Notes: generated from the sequence alone by a model not told the origin. DNA of 41,650 bases from Paenibacillus massiliensis subsp. panacisoli DSM 21345 (GCF_000426545.1 NZ_KE384537.1:31517-73166); one strand, 5' to 3'; shown: positions 17,839 to 26,725, counted from the stretch's first letter. A program made the numbers and translations.

Positions 17839-19110
17839 ATGACATATGAATTGATAGTAATAGGGGCTGGCTCAGCGGGCCTGATGGCTGCTGCCGCTGC
17901 TGGTGAAGCGGGAGCACGTGTGCTTTTGCTCGAAAAAGGTGACAAGCTGGGGCGGAAGCTCGGTATTTCTGGCGGTGGACGCTGCAATGTGACGAATGCG
18001 AAGGAATTAGATGAGCTTATTCGCCATATTCCGGGTAACGGGCGTTTTTTGCATAGCGCGCTGGCGAATTTTAGCAACAGGGATATTGCTGCCTTCTTCG
18101 AGCAGTTGGGGATTCGACTGAAGGAAGAGGATCATGGTCGAATGTTCCCGATCACGGATAAAGCCAAGTCTGTGGTTGATGCTCTTGTACGGAAGGTACG
18201 CAGTGTTGGAGTGGATATTCGGACGAACTGTCCCGTAGCGGAGGTGCTGTATACAGAAGGAGCAGTCTCTGGCGTTCGCCTGCGCAATGGCGAGAAGATT
18301 CGCTGCGAGAAGGTTATTGTGGCCGTAGGCGGCAAATCCGTCCCCCATACCGGCTCGGAGGGAGATGGCTACGCCTGGGCAGAGCAAGCTGGGCATACGA
18401 TCACAGAGCTGTATCCGACTGAAGTACCGTTAGTGTCAAATGAGCCTGTGATCCAGAGCAAAGAGCTTCAAGGTCTTTCCCTGCGTGAGGTGTCACTGAC
18501 CGTGTGGAGTGCCAAGAATAAAAAGATCGTCACCCACGAGGGAGATATGATCTTCACCCACTTTGGCCTCTCGGGTCCAGCGGCCCTGCGTTGTAGCCAG
18601 TTCGTCGTGAAGGAGCTGAAGAAGAATGGCGGCGGTAACGTTCTGCTGACCATTGATCTACTTCCACAGCTTCGTGAGCAGGAGATCTATGACGAGAGCT
18701 ATGCGCTGGCTGCACAGGATGCCAAGAAGGCCATCAGGAATGTACTCAAAGGATACGTGCCGGAGAAGCTCGTGCCGATCCTGTTGGAGCAAAGCGGACT
18801 ATCTGGCGACATCACCTATGCCCATATTCCGAAGCAGCAATGGATGGAGCTTGCCAAATGCATCAAGGCCATTCCCGTCCGAATCAGCGGGACCCGCTCC
18901 ATTAAGGAAGCCTTTGTCACCGGCGGTGGTGTATATCTGAAGGAGATTGATCCTCGCAGTATGGAATCGAAGCTCATGTCGGGGCTCTATTTCTGTGGTG
19001 AGATTCTCGACATTCATGGTTATACTGGAGGCTATAACATTACGGCTGCCTTCACCACCGGGCATAATGCCGGGACGCATGCGGCTTCCACCTTGAAGGG
19101 TCGCGGCTAG
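17839..19110 (+). CDS. NAD(P)/FAD-dependent oxidoreductase, HI0933/YhiN (BaiN-like) family
   Basis: I start at the ATG at 17839 behind AAGGAAG (423 residues); an ATG 8 codons upstream is possible. The N-terminal FAD-binding Rossmann motif is VIGAGSAGLMAAAAAGEAGARVLLLEKG. LGRKLGISGGGRCNVTN, the signature of the HI0933-like family, follows. The second GG doublet motif lies near VIVAVGGKSVPHTGSEGDGY, and the C-terminal FAD segment is LYFCGEILDIHGYTGGYNITAAFTTG. The cellular substrate is unknown. It is a lone gene followed by a strong hairpin. Confidence 0.88.
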   Translation: MTYELIVIGAGSAGLMAAAAAGEAGARVLLLEKGDKLGRKLGISGGGRCNVTNAKELDELIRHIPGNGRFLHSALANFSNRDIAAFFEQLGIRLKEEDHGRMFPITDKAKSVVDALVRKVRSVGVDIRTNCPVAEVLYTEGAVSGVRLRNGEKIRCEKVIVAVGGKSVPHTGSEGDGYAWAEQAGHTITELYPTEVPLVSNEPVIQSKELQGLSLREVSLTVWSAKNKKIVTHEGDMIFTHFGLSGPAALRCSQFVVKELKKNGGGNVLLTIDLLPQLREQEIYDESYALAAQDAKKAIRNVLKGYVPEKLVPILLEQSGLSGDITYAHIPKQQWMELAKCIKAIPVRISGTRSIKEAFVTGGGVYLKEIDPRSMESKLMSGLYFCGEILDIHGYTGGYNITAAFTTGHNAGTHAASTLKGRG

Positions 19111-19238
19111 TTCCGTAATCAGATTCAATGTGAGTGCTGGTCACTGCAGACAAAGAGCCTGTCAGCTACGCTTTAAGTACTAGTATCGTAGGTTCGAATT
19201 ATTACTGTATGCCCCACTTTATGCTACACATCATTAAG

Positions 19239-19292
19239 CAAGCCCTCTGCCGCCCCATGATTACATCGTGGGAATGCGGTACAGAGGGCTTG
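19239..19292. terminator. Hairpin terminator between flavoprotein and unknown gene
   Basis: CAAGCCCTCTG at 19239-19249 pairs perfectly with CAGAGGGCTTG at 19282-19292. The T-run is weak on both strands. It lies between two converging genes. Confidence 0.6.
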
Positions 19293-19340
19293 TGCTCGTA
19301 TTCATAGTTCTGGCTTTCACCGTTATGTCCCCTGATGGTC

Positions 19341-19757
19341 CTATGCCTTCACGCTACCCGAGAATCCGTCAACATCTGGCTCCGGCAGGCTATCACTGCT
19401 CACATTCCGACCAGACATGGAGGATTCCAGCGACTGATAGCTATCAATAGCTCCTGTGCTATAGGCCTCACTCCAATCCTCATTCACGGTGTGGGCAGGA
19501 ATAATAATTCCCCCAGCTTCGTACGCATGAGGTGTAGCATCGTAAGCCAGAGACGTTCCTGGTAGCTGTAGCTGCCCTCCATGAAGCTGGCAAATCTCTA
19601 GTGCAGATTCCACGTCCTGATTCTCAATCTGCAGTCTGACCTCTCCTCCCCCTGCATGCTCTGCCTCATAGCCAATCTCACGCAAGGTGTCGCATGCGGA
19701 TGCTGCTGCTCCTTCATTGGCAAAGTAGAACTGAATTGACGCCGCTTCTGTATTCAT
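19341..19757 (-). CDS. Hypothetical protein, 138 residues
   Basis: I do not recognise this protein. It starts at the ATG at 19757, with GGAGGG 7 bases upstream. The first ~60 residues alternate strands and helices (IQFYFANEGAAASACDTLRE, then VRLQIENQDVESALEICQLHGGQL), which would suit a small ferredoxin-like alpha/beta fold. The fold is inferred only from the pattern. The remaining ~75 residues are acidic, Ser/Gly/Pro-rich and probably disordered. There is no signal peptide or membrane segment. The gene stands alone. Confidence 0.65.
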   Translation of the reverse strand: MNTEAASIQFYFANEGAAASACDTLREIGYEAEHAGGGEVRLQIENQDVESALEICQLHGGQLQLPGTSLAYDATPHAYEAGGIIIPAHTVNEDWSEAYSTGAIDSYQSLESSMSGRNVSSDSLPEPDVDGFSGSVKA

Positions 19758-20062
19758 CACTTTTCCCTCCACATTCAAGATTTCTTATTATTAATATAAC
19801 CACTTCCAACCTTTTCATAATGGCCTGATTAAGCATCTGGCTAACGAGGTTGATTCGTGAGGTCTGAGCAAGAGATTTTGTGAGGATTACGTGAAATATT
19901 GATTGTCTTTTAAAATTGAATAATTAAAAATACAGTTAGTGTGACAAACCTCATGTCGCGATGTTCGGCTGTTCCTGTACACTTGTTTCATGGGCATGGT
20001 TGCCCGGTCACTATGGATCGAGCGGTCGAGGACCCCAAATTCATATCGAAGGCGGAATGAAT
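19758..20062. other. Divergent intergenic region
   Basis: Just over 300 bases between the unknown gene and the MarR gene. TTGATT-N16-TAATTA (19899-19926) is a possible promoter for the MarR gene. I see no clear operator palindrome. Confidence 0.35.
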
Positions 20063-20530
20063 ATGCTTGATACCCCAACGCTGCAGACGCAGCAATCCAT
20101 GCATCTTCACAGCGTGTTCTCCAAATCGTTCAAAAGTATAAGCGAACACGCAGTGACAGGAATTAAGACAGCGGGCTTCAATCCTACGGCATTCGCCGTT
20201 ATGGAAGTACTGTATCATAAGGGACAACAGCCGATTCAGCAGGTGGGAGCGAAGTTGCTGCTACAGAGCGGTAATGTCACCTACGTTATTGATAAGCTGG
20301 AGAGCAAAGGCTATCTGTATCGTCAGCCGTGTCCACAGGATCGCCGGATTATCTACGCTGATTTGACCCCAGAGGGACGAAGAGTCATGGATGAAATCTA
20401 CCCTTCCTACACCAGACAAATTGATAGGGCTTTCAGTGGGATTAGCGAAGACGAGAAGGAAACTCTCATTCGTCTCCTGAAAAAATTGGGACGCAGCGCT
20501 GAGAATCTGGCTGCAGGCTCCCATAAGTAA
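20063..20530 (+). CDS. MarR-family transcriptional regulator (MhqR-like)
   Basis: The likely start is the ATG at 20063 (155 residues), 7 bases after AAGGCGG; an ATG two codons upstream is too close to it. The winged-helix region is clear: FNPTAFAVMEVLYHKGQQPIQQVGAKLLLQSGNVTYVIDKLESKGYLYRQPCPQDRRIIYADLTPEGR. This string is close, from memory, to B. subtilis MhqR (YkvE), which senses quinones and electrophiles and controls detoxification genes. The single Cys lies in the wing (RQPCPQDRR). It converges on the DHA2 efflux gene, so regulation of that pump is plausible but not shown. Confidence 0.87.
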   Translation: MLDTPTLQTQQSMHLHSVFSKSFKSISEHAVTGIKTAGFNPTAFAVMEVLYHKGQQPIQQVGAKLLLQSGNVTYVIDKLESKGYLYRQPCPQDRRIIYADLTPEGRRVMDEIYPSYTRQIDRAFSGISEDEKETLIRLLKKLGRSAENLAAGSHK

Positions 20531-20599
20531 GCCAGTACCTACCATCACGAAAGTGGATACCTTATCGGTAACTGCACACAATGTCCTGCAACATGAATA

Positions 20600-20638
20600 G
20601 ACCACAGCGTTGGCATCTCGCACGCTGTGGTCTTATTT
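20600..20638. terminator. Bidirectional terminator between MarR and MFS genes
   Basis: GACCACAGCG at 20600-20609 and CGCTGTGGTC at 20623-20632 form a perfect 10-bp stem, followed on the plus strand by TTATTTT. Confidence 0.85.
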
Positions 20639-20644
20639 TGTGTC

Positions 20645-22153
20645 TCAGGAGCCAGCCTCGGCAAGTCGCTTGCGGAACAACATAACAGATAGCCAGCCTG
20701 CTACTGCAATCACCAGCATGATCCAGAATAGCCCATGAATGCTATCTCCAAGCACATGTCTAAGCAGCTGCGCTGCCTCATTGCTAATGCCGCCACCCGA
20801 GTGTGCGGACAATAGACCGCTGATGTCCTCCTGAGTAATTCCCTTCTCCAGTAAACGATCATCCATCGTATTGCGCATAATACTATAATTCAGCCAAGAC
20901 CCGAACACGGCCACACTCACCGTCTGGCTCAAGGTCCGCAAAAAGGTATTCAGTGCCGTTGAAGCCCCCCGTAGTTCGAAGCCCACAGCAGATTGGGCAA
21001 TAATCGTGAAGATCGTTAGCGAGAAGCCAAAGCCCAGTCCATAGATAAATGTGGCTCCATAGACGATTCCCATCGGAGAGCTCTCGTTAGCCAGTAGCAT
21101 CATGAAGGAAGCCAGAACAATGAAGCATAGCCCTAACAGGGAAGTGAAACGTGGTCCCAGCTTCACTAGCAGCCTCCCCCCAAATACCGATCCGACCAAC
21201 CAGCCGACGGACATCGGTGCGAGTGCTAGCCCTGAAGCGGCAGCATCACCGCCTCGTACACCCTGTACCCACAATGGCAAATAGGTTGTCAGGCCGATCA
21301 GCAGGGCACTCACGAGAACGGAGGCGATGCTCGCTACAGCAATATCTCGAATATTGAACAGCTTCAACGGCACCATAGGCTCCTCAGCACGCCGCTCAAT
21401 GACGAAGAACAGCACTAGGAATACCAGCGCTCCCAGCAGCAGGGACAGCAGCGGAACGGACGCCCAATCCATATATTGCCCGCCCATCGTAAGCACCAGC
21501 AGCAACGACGTCATACCAATCGTAAAGGTGACCGCCCCTGCATAGTCGATCTTCGCCTTGCGACGAACCGAGCCCTCCTGCAGATAACGAGCAATGAAGA
21601 AGATCGCCAGTAGACCAAAGGGAATATTGAAGCCGAAGATCCACTCCCAGCCCGCGTAGAGTGCAACGTATCCACCCAGAATAGGCCCCAGCAATGAGGA
21701 GATTCCCCATACAGAGCTGATCATTCCCTGTACCTTCCCCCGCTCCTCAATCGAGTACATATCGCCGATGATCGTGAAGGTCACTGGAATTACGGCCCCA
21801 GCACCGATGCCCTGTATGGCCCGGTATACAATGAGCTGCTCCATCGTCCCTGCCAGACCACAGAGCAGAGCGCCCAGTACGAATAGCGTGCAGCCAATCA
21901 GGAACACGGGCTTACGTCCGAATAAATCACTTAATTTTCCGAAAATAGGGGTCGTGACCGCCATCGTCAATAGATACGCGGTGAAAATCCAGCTCAATAG
22001 ACCGACACTGCCCAGATCACTTACAATTGTGGGTCCAGCAGGTCCAATTACCGTGCCTTCAATCGCAGCGAGGAAGGTCGCTAGCAGCACGCCGATCAGC
22101 ACAAGCCCACGCTTGGTTGATGCCGGAGTGCTAGTTGATGCTTGATTATTCAT
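20645..22153 (-). CDS. MFS transporter, DHA2 (14-TM) drug efflux family
   Basis: I start at the ATG at 22153 with GAGAGG upstream (502 residues). There are about 14 hydrophobic segments. MFS motif A reads GKLSDLFGRKP, after the second helix. Motif C-like glycines are in SSVWGISSLLGPILGGYV. The DHA2 antiporters expel drugs or dyes in exchange for protons, and the substrate here is unknown. The long loop near the C-terminus (DRLLEKGITQEDISGLLSAHSGG) is typical of the EmrB/QacA group. It converges on the MarR regulator. Confidence 0.92.
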   Translation of the reverse strand: MNNQASTSTPASTKRGLVLIGVLLATFLAAIEGTVIGPAGPTIVSDLGSVGLLSWIFTAYLLTMAVTTPIFGKLSDLFGRKPVFLIGCTLFVLGALLCGLAGTMEQLIVYRAIQGIGAGAVIPVTFTIIGDMYSIEERGKVQGMISSVWGISSLLGPILGGYVALYAGWEWIFGFNIPFGLLAIFFIARYLQEGSVRRKAKIDYAGAVTFTIGMTSLLLVLTMGGQYMDWASVPLLSLLLGALVFLVLFFVIERRAEEPMVPLKLFNIRDIAVASIASVLVSALLIGLTTYLPLWVQGVRGGDAAASGLALAPMSVGWLVGSVFGGRLLVKLGPRFTSLLGLCFIVLASFMMLLANESSPMGIVYGATFIYGLGFGFSLTIFTIIAQSAVGFELRGASTALNTFLRTLSQTVSVAVFGSWLNYSIMRNTMDDRLLEKGITQEDISGLLSAHSGGGISNEAAQLLRHVLGDSIHGLFWIMLVIAVAGWLSVMLFRKRLAEAGS

Positions 22154-22264
22154 GACTTCATAATCCTCTCTTGCTCTCATATAATCCAATAATTCAACAA
22201 ACTGATCATTCAACAAACAGATAATCTGACAATTTCAACGGCCTGTACAAGCCTTCGAAAGCTG

Positions 22265-22290
22265 AAAAAGGCGGACCTGACGGACCGCCT
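22265..22290 (-). terminator. Intrinsic terminator of the RimJ/L-type acetyltransferase
   Basis: On the minus strand AGGCGGTCC and GGTCCGCCT flank a short loop and TTTTTC follows. Confidence 0.8.
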
Positions 22291-22345
22291 GACAGTACAT
22301 GTTATATTGTCGATCGGGGTTGAGCTTTTGTCAATTACACAATTA

Positions 22346-22924
22346 CTATTTTGCTGCGGCTTTTCGCTTCGTATAATCCTCATACAGCAAGGAGTAGATG
22401 AGCATGTCCGTATATCCCGCAGATGTATACTGCAACTGACGCAGCAACCCCTCGCGCACCCAGCCCATAGACTCCAGGAGCTTCTGGGAAGGCTCATTTC
22501 GCGGGTCCACAAGTGCCTCCAGCCGATTGATCTTCATCTTATCGAAGGCAAAAGCGTACATGAGCTCCAGCGCCTCGGTCATGAAGCGCTGCCCCCAATA
22601 CTCACGGCTTAACTCATAGCCGATCTCGGCCTTGAAGGCGCCGTCTAGCTGCCAATTGTTCAGTCCGCAGCTTCCAATGATTTTACCGCTGGATTTCAGT
22701 TCAATTCCCCAGCGAAGTGCATCATCAGTTCTGGACAAAGCATTAAGCAAGTCGATCATTTCCTGAACATCATCCGGTGAAGACATCGCTGAGATATTCA
22801 TATAACGTGTCACCTCAGGGTCCGACCAGATCGCAAAAATATCCTTAACATCCTTCGTGTCCATACGGCGTAATCTAAGCCGCGGCCCCTCCAGCACCGG
22901 GATATTTCCATTACAAGTATACAA
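22346..22924 (-). CDS. GNAT acetyltransferase, RimJ/RimL type
   Basis: This 192-residue protein uses a TTG start at 22924, with AGGAGG 9 bases upstream. The family layout is clear: LEGPRLRLRRMDTKDV at the N-terminus, WSDPEVTRYM, the acetyl-CoA motif around EIGYELSREYWGQRFMTEAL, and VDPRNEPSQKLLESMGWVREGLLR. Family members acetylate protein N-termini or antibiotics, and the target is unknown. It is cytoplasmic and monocistronic. Confidence 0.88.
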   Translation of the reverse strand: MYTCNGNIPVLEGPRLRLRRMDTKDVKDIFAIWSDPEVTRYMNISAMSSPDDVQEMIDLLNALSRTDDALRWGIELKSSGKIIGSCGLNNWQLDGAFKAEIGYELSREYWGQRFMTEALELMYAFAFDKMKINRLEALVDPRNEPSQKLLESMGWVREGLLRQLQYTSAGYTDMLIYSLLYEDYTKRKAAAK

Positions 22925-23280
22925 TGAATTCTACCTCCTGAATGTACTCCCTATGGTTAGCGCTTCCACATCGCTACAGCCATACATAATTTAACCATAC
23001 AGCTCTAATAAAGGGCAACCTATCTAGGACAATATAGAGCAATATAGAGCAATATAGAGCGCGATAGAGGGATATGGAGAAATATGGGGCACTGTAGGGC
23101 AAATATAAGTAGCGAATACTCGGCTGTACGCCAAATACACCCTCAGGAGCAGGCAACGGATGCCAAGCCTCCGGTTCCCTGTCCCCACGGATGTATAGTG
23201 TTCATTTCAACAGATTAAATCATCATTCAACGGATGGCTTCGTGCCAGACACAGATGAATATCTGAAATGATGAGCTATC
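22925..23280. other. Intergenic region with a 10-bp tandem repeat
   Basis: About 350 bases without a convincing gene. It contains the repeat at 23031-23100. The minus-strand frame 22974-23156 simply translates the repeat into Tyr/Leu/Ser-rich text and has no ribosome site. Confidence 0.5.
23031..23100. repeat. Tandem 10-bp repeat, 7 units
   Basis: Three perfect AATATAGAGC units (23031-23060) are followed by four decaying units in the same 10-base phase (GCGATAGAGG, GATATGGAGA, AATATGGGGC, ACTGTAGGGC). The 10-base period is one helical turn. Confidence 0.85.
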
Positions 23281-23580
23281 CTAATGCTGCGGCTCCTTCT
23301 GGGCTTGCTCCGTCACGATATCCTTGCAGAGCGTACTTAGCTGTACACGGATCTCCTTAAGCTCGACAATACCTGCGCCCGTAATACTGAATTGATCACC
23401 ATGGGCCGTCAAAAAATTCTCCTGGGTCAGATGTTCCAGCTCCTGCTTGATTTCGCGCTCCCCTACTCTGTAGCCACGGCTCTCAAGTACAGGCTGCAAC
23501 TCACCTACCGACAAATTTTGCTGTTGGGCAAAATGAAGCATATGAATACGGATGAACAAATTCTGAACCTCGGCGTGCAT
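23281..23580 (-). CDS. Hypothetical small winged-helix-like protein, 99 residues
   Basis: I do not recognise the family. AAGGGG lies 7 bases before the ATG. The sequence looks like a compact helical domain with a winged-helix pattern (LSVGELQPVLESRGYRVGEREIKQELEHLTQENFLTAHGDQFSITGAGI): helix, helix, turn, strand, wing. It lacks a dimerisation coil. A DNA-binding role is inference. It stands alone, upstream of and divergent from the fRMsr gene. Confidence 0.6.
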   Translation of the reverse strand: MHAEVQNLFIRIHMLHFAQQQNLSVGELQPVLESRGYRVGEREIKQELEHLTQENFLTAHGDQFSITGAGIVELKEIRVQLSTLCKDIVTEQAQKEPQH

Positions 23581-23821
23581 AGCAACACCCCTTTCCGGCT
23601 AAAGCCTTCAAGATATGGATGTATTACCCTCAAGCGCCGGAAGGTAAACAAGCCAGCAGCCAAATTTCACCTGCAAGGAACCTATATGTAACTCTTGACT
23701 CCATGCATGATTCCGGTATATCTTAAATTAATTAACCGCTGGTAGATGCAATTTTAAGCTTCAGAGTCGGGAGCGGCTCATGGAGCTTATGCAAAATGTC
23801 CACAGGCAGGAGAGTGAAGGT

Positions 23822-24301
23822 ATGTTTCAAGCAATCCCTTATGAAGGAACACGCAGTGAGCAATTCGCTTCTGCACTGAACCAACTGAAGGCTCTGATTC
23901 ATGATGAACCGAATCGAGTGGCGAATCTGGCGAATGCCGCATCCTTGCTTAAGCACTTTATGAACGATGTCAACTGGACCGGCTTTTATCTCTATGATGG
24001 GCATGAGCTGGTATTGGGTCCCTTTCAGGGACTTCCAGCCTGTATTCGCATTCCACTGGGACGCGGTGTATGCGGTACAGCCGCTGAAGAACGCCGCACT
24101 GTAGTTGTAGAGGACGTTCATTTGTTCCCAGGACATATCGCCTGTGATGCTGCATCCAATAGTGAGATCGTCGTTCCTTTAGTCAAAGACGGTGAATTGA
24201 TCGGAGTGCTGGACATCGACAGCCCGCTTAAAAATCGGTTTGATGCCGAGGATCAGGCTTTCCTGGAGCAATTCGCAGAACTGCTGATCGAGCAGCTGTA
24301 A
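23822..24301 (+). CDS. Free methionine-(R)-sulfoxide reductase (GAF domain, YtsP-like)
   Basis: I start at the ATG at 23822, with GGAGAGTGAAGG upstream (159 residues); a frame extension upstream is less likely. It is a single GAF domain with the three Cys of the fRMsr family: ACIRI, GVCGTAA, and HIACDAAS. These reduce free methionine-R-sulfoxide with thioredoxin. VNWTGFYLYDGHELVLGPFQG and ASNSEIVVPLVKDGELIGVLDIDSP are family blocks. With two superoxide dismutases, a bacilliredoxin and mutY it adds to the window's oxidative-damage genes, though they do not form an operon. Confidence 0.9.
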   Translation: MFQAIPYEGTRSEQFASALNQLKALIHDEPNRVANLANAASLLKHFMNDVNWTGFYLYDGHELVLGPFQGLPACIRIPLGRGVCGTAAEERRTVVVEDVHLFPGHIACDAASNSEIVVPLVKDGELIGVLDIDSPLKNRFDAEDQAFLEQFAELLIEQL

Positions 24302-24615
24302 ATCTGTAGTAACTGAAGTAGCACATTAGTAACTGTAACCCTAGTAACACATTAGTAGCTGTAACTAGTCTTAGTTACTATAGTAAGTACTGTAGCAGCT
24401 GCAACGCCCGCGCCTGACAAGGTTAGGTGCAAGATCATGACAAATCATACTGGCACAGCTAACTTTGAATAGCCCTGCTCCCGTTACTGGTGGCAGGGCT
24501 ATTCAATGACAGGCTATCAACAAAAAAAACGCCCCCACCACGAGCGTCGTAACCCCAATTTATTTACCATGTCCCTATTAACCTCGATACTTTATCCTGC
24601 GCTAGTCTGCACCTG
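24302..24615. other. Intergenic region with direct and inverted repeats
   Basis: It contains an imperfect direct duplication, CACATTAGTARCTGTAAC at 24322-24339 and 24348-24365. It also contains a perfect 14-bp inverted repeat, TTGAATAGCCCTGC at 24465-24478 and its complement at 24493-24506. The latter may terminate the fRMsr transcript, but no T-run follows it. Confidence 0.6.
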
Positions 24616-25626
24616 CTATTTAAGCTCGCACGCAGCAAGGATCTTCATGCCGTCTCGTAAGAATTCTGCCAACCTGGGATGATATTCACGATACATCGTA
24701 TGAAAATCTTCATGCTCCACATACAAATCACCCAGATCGCTATAGATCTGTGCTGTAGGTGTATAGAAGTGGCTGATCCACTCCAAATGGCGTCGTATAA
24801 TCGCCTGCACTCTCTTGCTCCCCGGCTCCTCCCCATCCTTGATGGCGGCGATCAGCTCACGGTGGATCTCCTCAACCTCTGCTTGAGATTGCAGATACTT
24901 TTCCTTCGGCCATGCCTCTGGGTGCTGAGATTGCTCTTTCTCCTCTCGATCCTCATGCTCCTGTCTTACAGATGCTGAGAGATTGACCGATCTGTTCTCG
25001 ATCTGTTCTTCAGACATCTGCCCCTGACCTCGCTGTCTTGCACGATCCACAGCCTTCACACCACTCGTCTTCGTAACTGTCCTCTTCGTATCTGCCGTCC
25101 TTGTATCTTCCGTGATAACTTCATGTTCTGACAATTCGTCATACCACCCCATGGCACTAGGCTTCACCTCAAGCGGCTCTACTTCACTGTGATGAAGCTT
25201 TTGCTGGGCGCTATACTGGTTCAACTGATGCATATTGTTCCAGCCCTGCTGCAACTGAAGTCCGCTGAACAGCTTCCGATGCTCCAACGGGAATTCGCCA
25301 TTCAGATGACTCAAGGTTAGATCAATGGTCTGAACAAGCTGATGCATTCGCTGAGCCTTCTGCATAATCCTGAGCCTATGCTCCAGCAATACATCAGTCG
25401 GAGCCTCCATATAGCGATGCATCCACATCGCCAGTTCCTCACCTGGCATGACCAGCTCCTGACAGATCATGAGATGCTGGAGACACAATAACCCCCGCTC
25501 ATCGTAATAATGAACTCCATCCTTTGAGACCAGAGACGGCTTTAACCAGCCATTGTGTTCGTAGCGGTTCAATTCCTCAAGCGGCATTCCCGACATATCG
25601 CTCACTTCCTCCAATGTATAGGCCAT
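24616..25626 (-). CDS. MerR-family regulator with TipAS-like ligand domain
   Basis: I start at the ATG at 25626 (336 residues), 11 bases after AGGGAGG; a GTG four codons upstream overlaps the ribosome site. The N-terminal ~75 residues are a MerR winged helix (YTLEEVSDMSGMPLEELNRYEHNGWLKP, YYDERGLLCLQHLMICQEL), followed by a coiled-coil helix. The last ~85 residues match the C-terminal half of a TipAS antibiotic-binding domain (VQAIIRRHLEWISHFYTPTAQIYSDLGDLYVEHEDFHTMYREYHPRLAEFLRDGM). Between them is about 90 residues of charged low-complexity sequence (~170-260) that normal ~250-residue MerR-TipAS proteins lack. Family members (TipAL, Mta) activate efflux genes on drug binding. No efflux gene is adjacent. 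Confidence 0.8.
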   Translation of the reverse strand: MAYTLEEVSDMSGMPLEELNRYEHNGWLKPSLVSKDGVHYYDERGLLCLQHLMICQELVMPGEELAMWMHRYMEAPTDVLLEHRLRIMQKAQRMHQLVQTIDLTLSHLNGEFPLEHRKLFSGLQLQQGWNNMHQLNQYSAQQKLHHSEVEPLEVKPSAMGWYDELSEHEVITEDTRTADTKRTVTKTSGVKAVDRARQRGQGQMSEEQIENRSVNLSASVRQEHEDREEKEQSQHPEAWPKEKYLQSQAEVEEIHRELIAAIKDGEEPGSKRVQAIIRRHLEWISHFYTPTAQIYSDLGDLYVEHEDFHTMYREYHPRLAEFLRDGMKILAACELK

Positions 25627-25998
25627 CTCGATACTCACCTCCCTGTATTTCCTTGTATCTGTTTGTACTGTTTGTACTATTTATTTATTTTTTATTGTTT
25701 GTATCTGTTTATATAGTCTGACATATCTGTATGGTCTGTCTTACCTCTAATTTACTGTCCCTCTCTTCCCACTTGTTCATTTATTTCATGTTGAAATACG
25801 GATGCTGGCGTTGTATTCTTTGGTACTTTCCATTACCCCGATAGCACATTACGAACCAGTTTTGAAGTGCTACCTTCCACTCAAGAAAATAGAGGATGCT
25901 GATGAATTCCTTGCCAGAAAAGCGAGACCCATCTGGATGTTATACGTATTATCAAGTAATATATGGTATTTATTTTTCAATTACAGAGGAGGGACTCC
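25627..25998. promoter_or_regulatory. Divergent control region with a 12-bp direct repeat
   Basis: Between the MerR/TipAS gene and the lipoprotein gene. TTGTATCTGTTT occurs at 25653-25664 and again at 25699-25710, in T-rich sequence just upstream of the regulator gene. It may be part of an autoregulatory site. No classic MerR dyad with a 19-base spacer was seen. Confidence 0.4.
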
Positions 25999-26577
25999 AT
26001 GAAGAGAAATTCAAGGAATAGTACGTGGTACATCGTCGCAGCGATACTTGCTGTTATGCTGTTGGCAGGATGCAAGGATGCTACAACCCCATCTTCGAGG
26101 GATCCAGTAGCGGGGAATGAAGCTGCTCCCGAATCAACGTTCAGTGAGGAAATGGTACAGGAAGCTATACAGGCAGCGGAAGCCTACAAGACCAAGGAAT
26201 ATTCCGTGACCGCATCAGAGGATATGCTATCTGACGATTCTATCTTGGCGCGCACGGAAGAGATGAAGCCTTACTTCACTGAGCATTTCTCGGAAAAGGC
26301 CCTAAGAACTCGCTATACTGTCGTTCCATTCCACGCTGCACATATACAGAACACCTCCCTGCACCCGGAAAATTTGAGCTTCTCCGTATCTGGCCGCGAG
26401 GAGAACATGATTGATCTGATCTATGAGGTTGATCTCGTTTTAGGAGATGACGTCAGCAGCGACAATGAACGTGTCCCGATGCAGGGAACACTGACACTAT
26501 CCTATGAAGAGGGAAAGTGGCTGGTACAGGAGGATCATTTTGATTCGGTTGCGTTCAATGACTTAATCATGAAATAA
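25999..26577 (+). CDS. Putative lipoprotein, 192 residues, unknown function
   Basis: The ATG at 25999 follows GAGGAGGG. The signal peptide runs from MKRNSRNS through a hydrophobic stretch to the lipobox LLAGC, so it is a lipid-anchored extracellular protein. The mature part (~160 residues) is acidic and soluble. Features are an N-terminal Ser/Pro linker, an EEMVQEAIQAAEAYKTKEYSVTASEDM helix, and a C-terminal strand-rich region ending SYEEGKWLVQEDHFDSV, reminiscent of NTF2-like or Cohesin-type small lipoproteins. I do not assign a family. A 227-base gap separates it from the next gene, which is also a lipoprotein. Confidence 0.75.
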   Translation: MKRNSRNSTWYIVAAILAVMLLAGCKDATTPSSRDPVAGNEAAPESTFSEEMVQEAIQAAEAYKTKEYSVTASEDMLSDDSILARTEEMKPYFTEHFSEKALRTRYTVVPFHAAHIQNTSLHPENLSFSVSGREENMIDLIYEVDLVLGDDVSSDNERVPMQGTLTLSYEEGKWLVQEDHFDSVAFNDLIMK

Positions 26578-26659
26578 AAGTATATACTTCGCCTATAGGC
26601 GTATAGCTCAGACTATACTCTATTGTATTTAAACTATTCAATTTCTCCTTTTTCCATAA

Positions 26660-26725
26660 GACGGATTGTAAGGGCTAGCAAATCTCTTCCAAAGAAACTA
26701 TCGGAAACTTCCTTGACAATCCGTC
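26660..26725. repeat. Inverted repeat overlapping the -35 of the flavoprotein promoter
   Basis: GACGGATTGT at 26660-26669 pairs with ACAATCCGTC at 26716-26725. With one bulge it extends to 14 bp (AAGG/CCTT). The right arm overlaps TTGACA at 26713-26718. Confidence 0.7.

Noticed and set aside
22974..23156. Minus-strand 60-residue frame
   Set aside because: It is a translation of the 10-bp repeat with no ribosome site.
24465..24506. Strong 14-bp inverted repeat as an insertion-sequence end
   Set aside because: The arms are only 14 bases apart and flank no element. It is more likely a transcription stop or structure.
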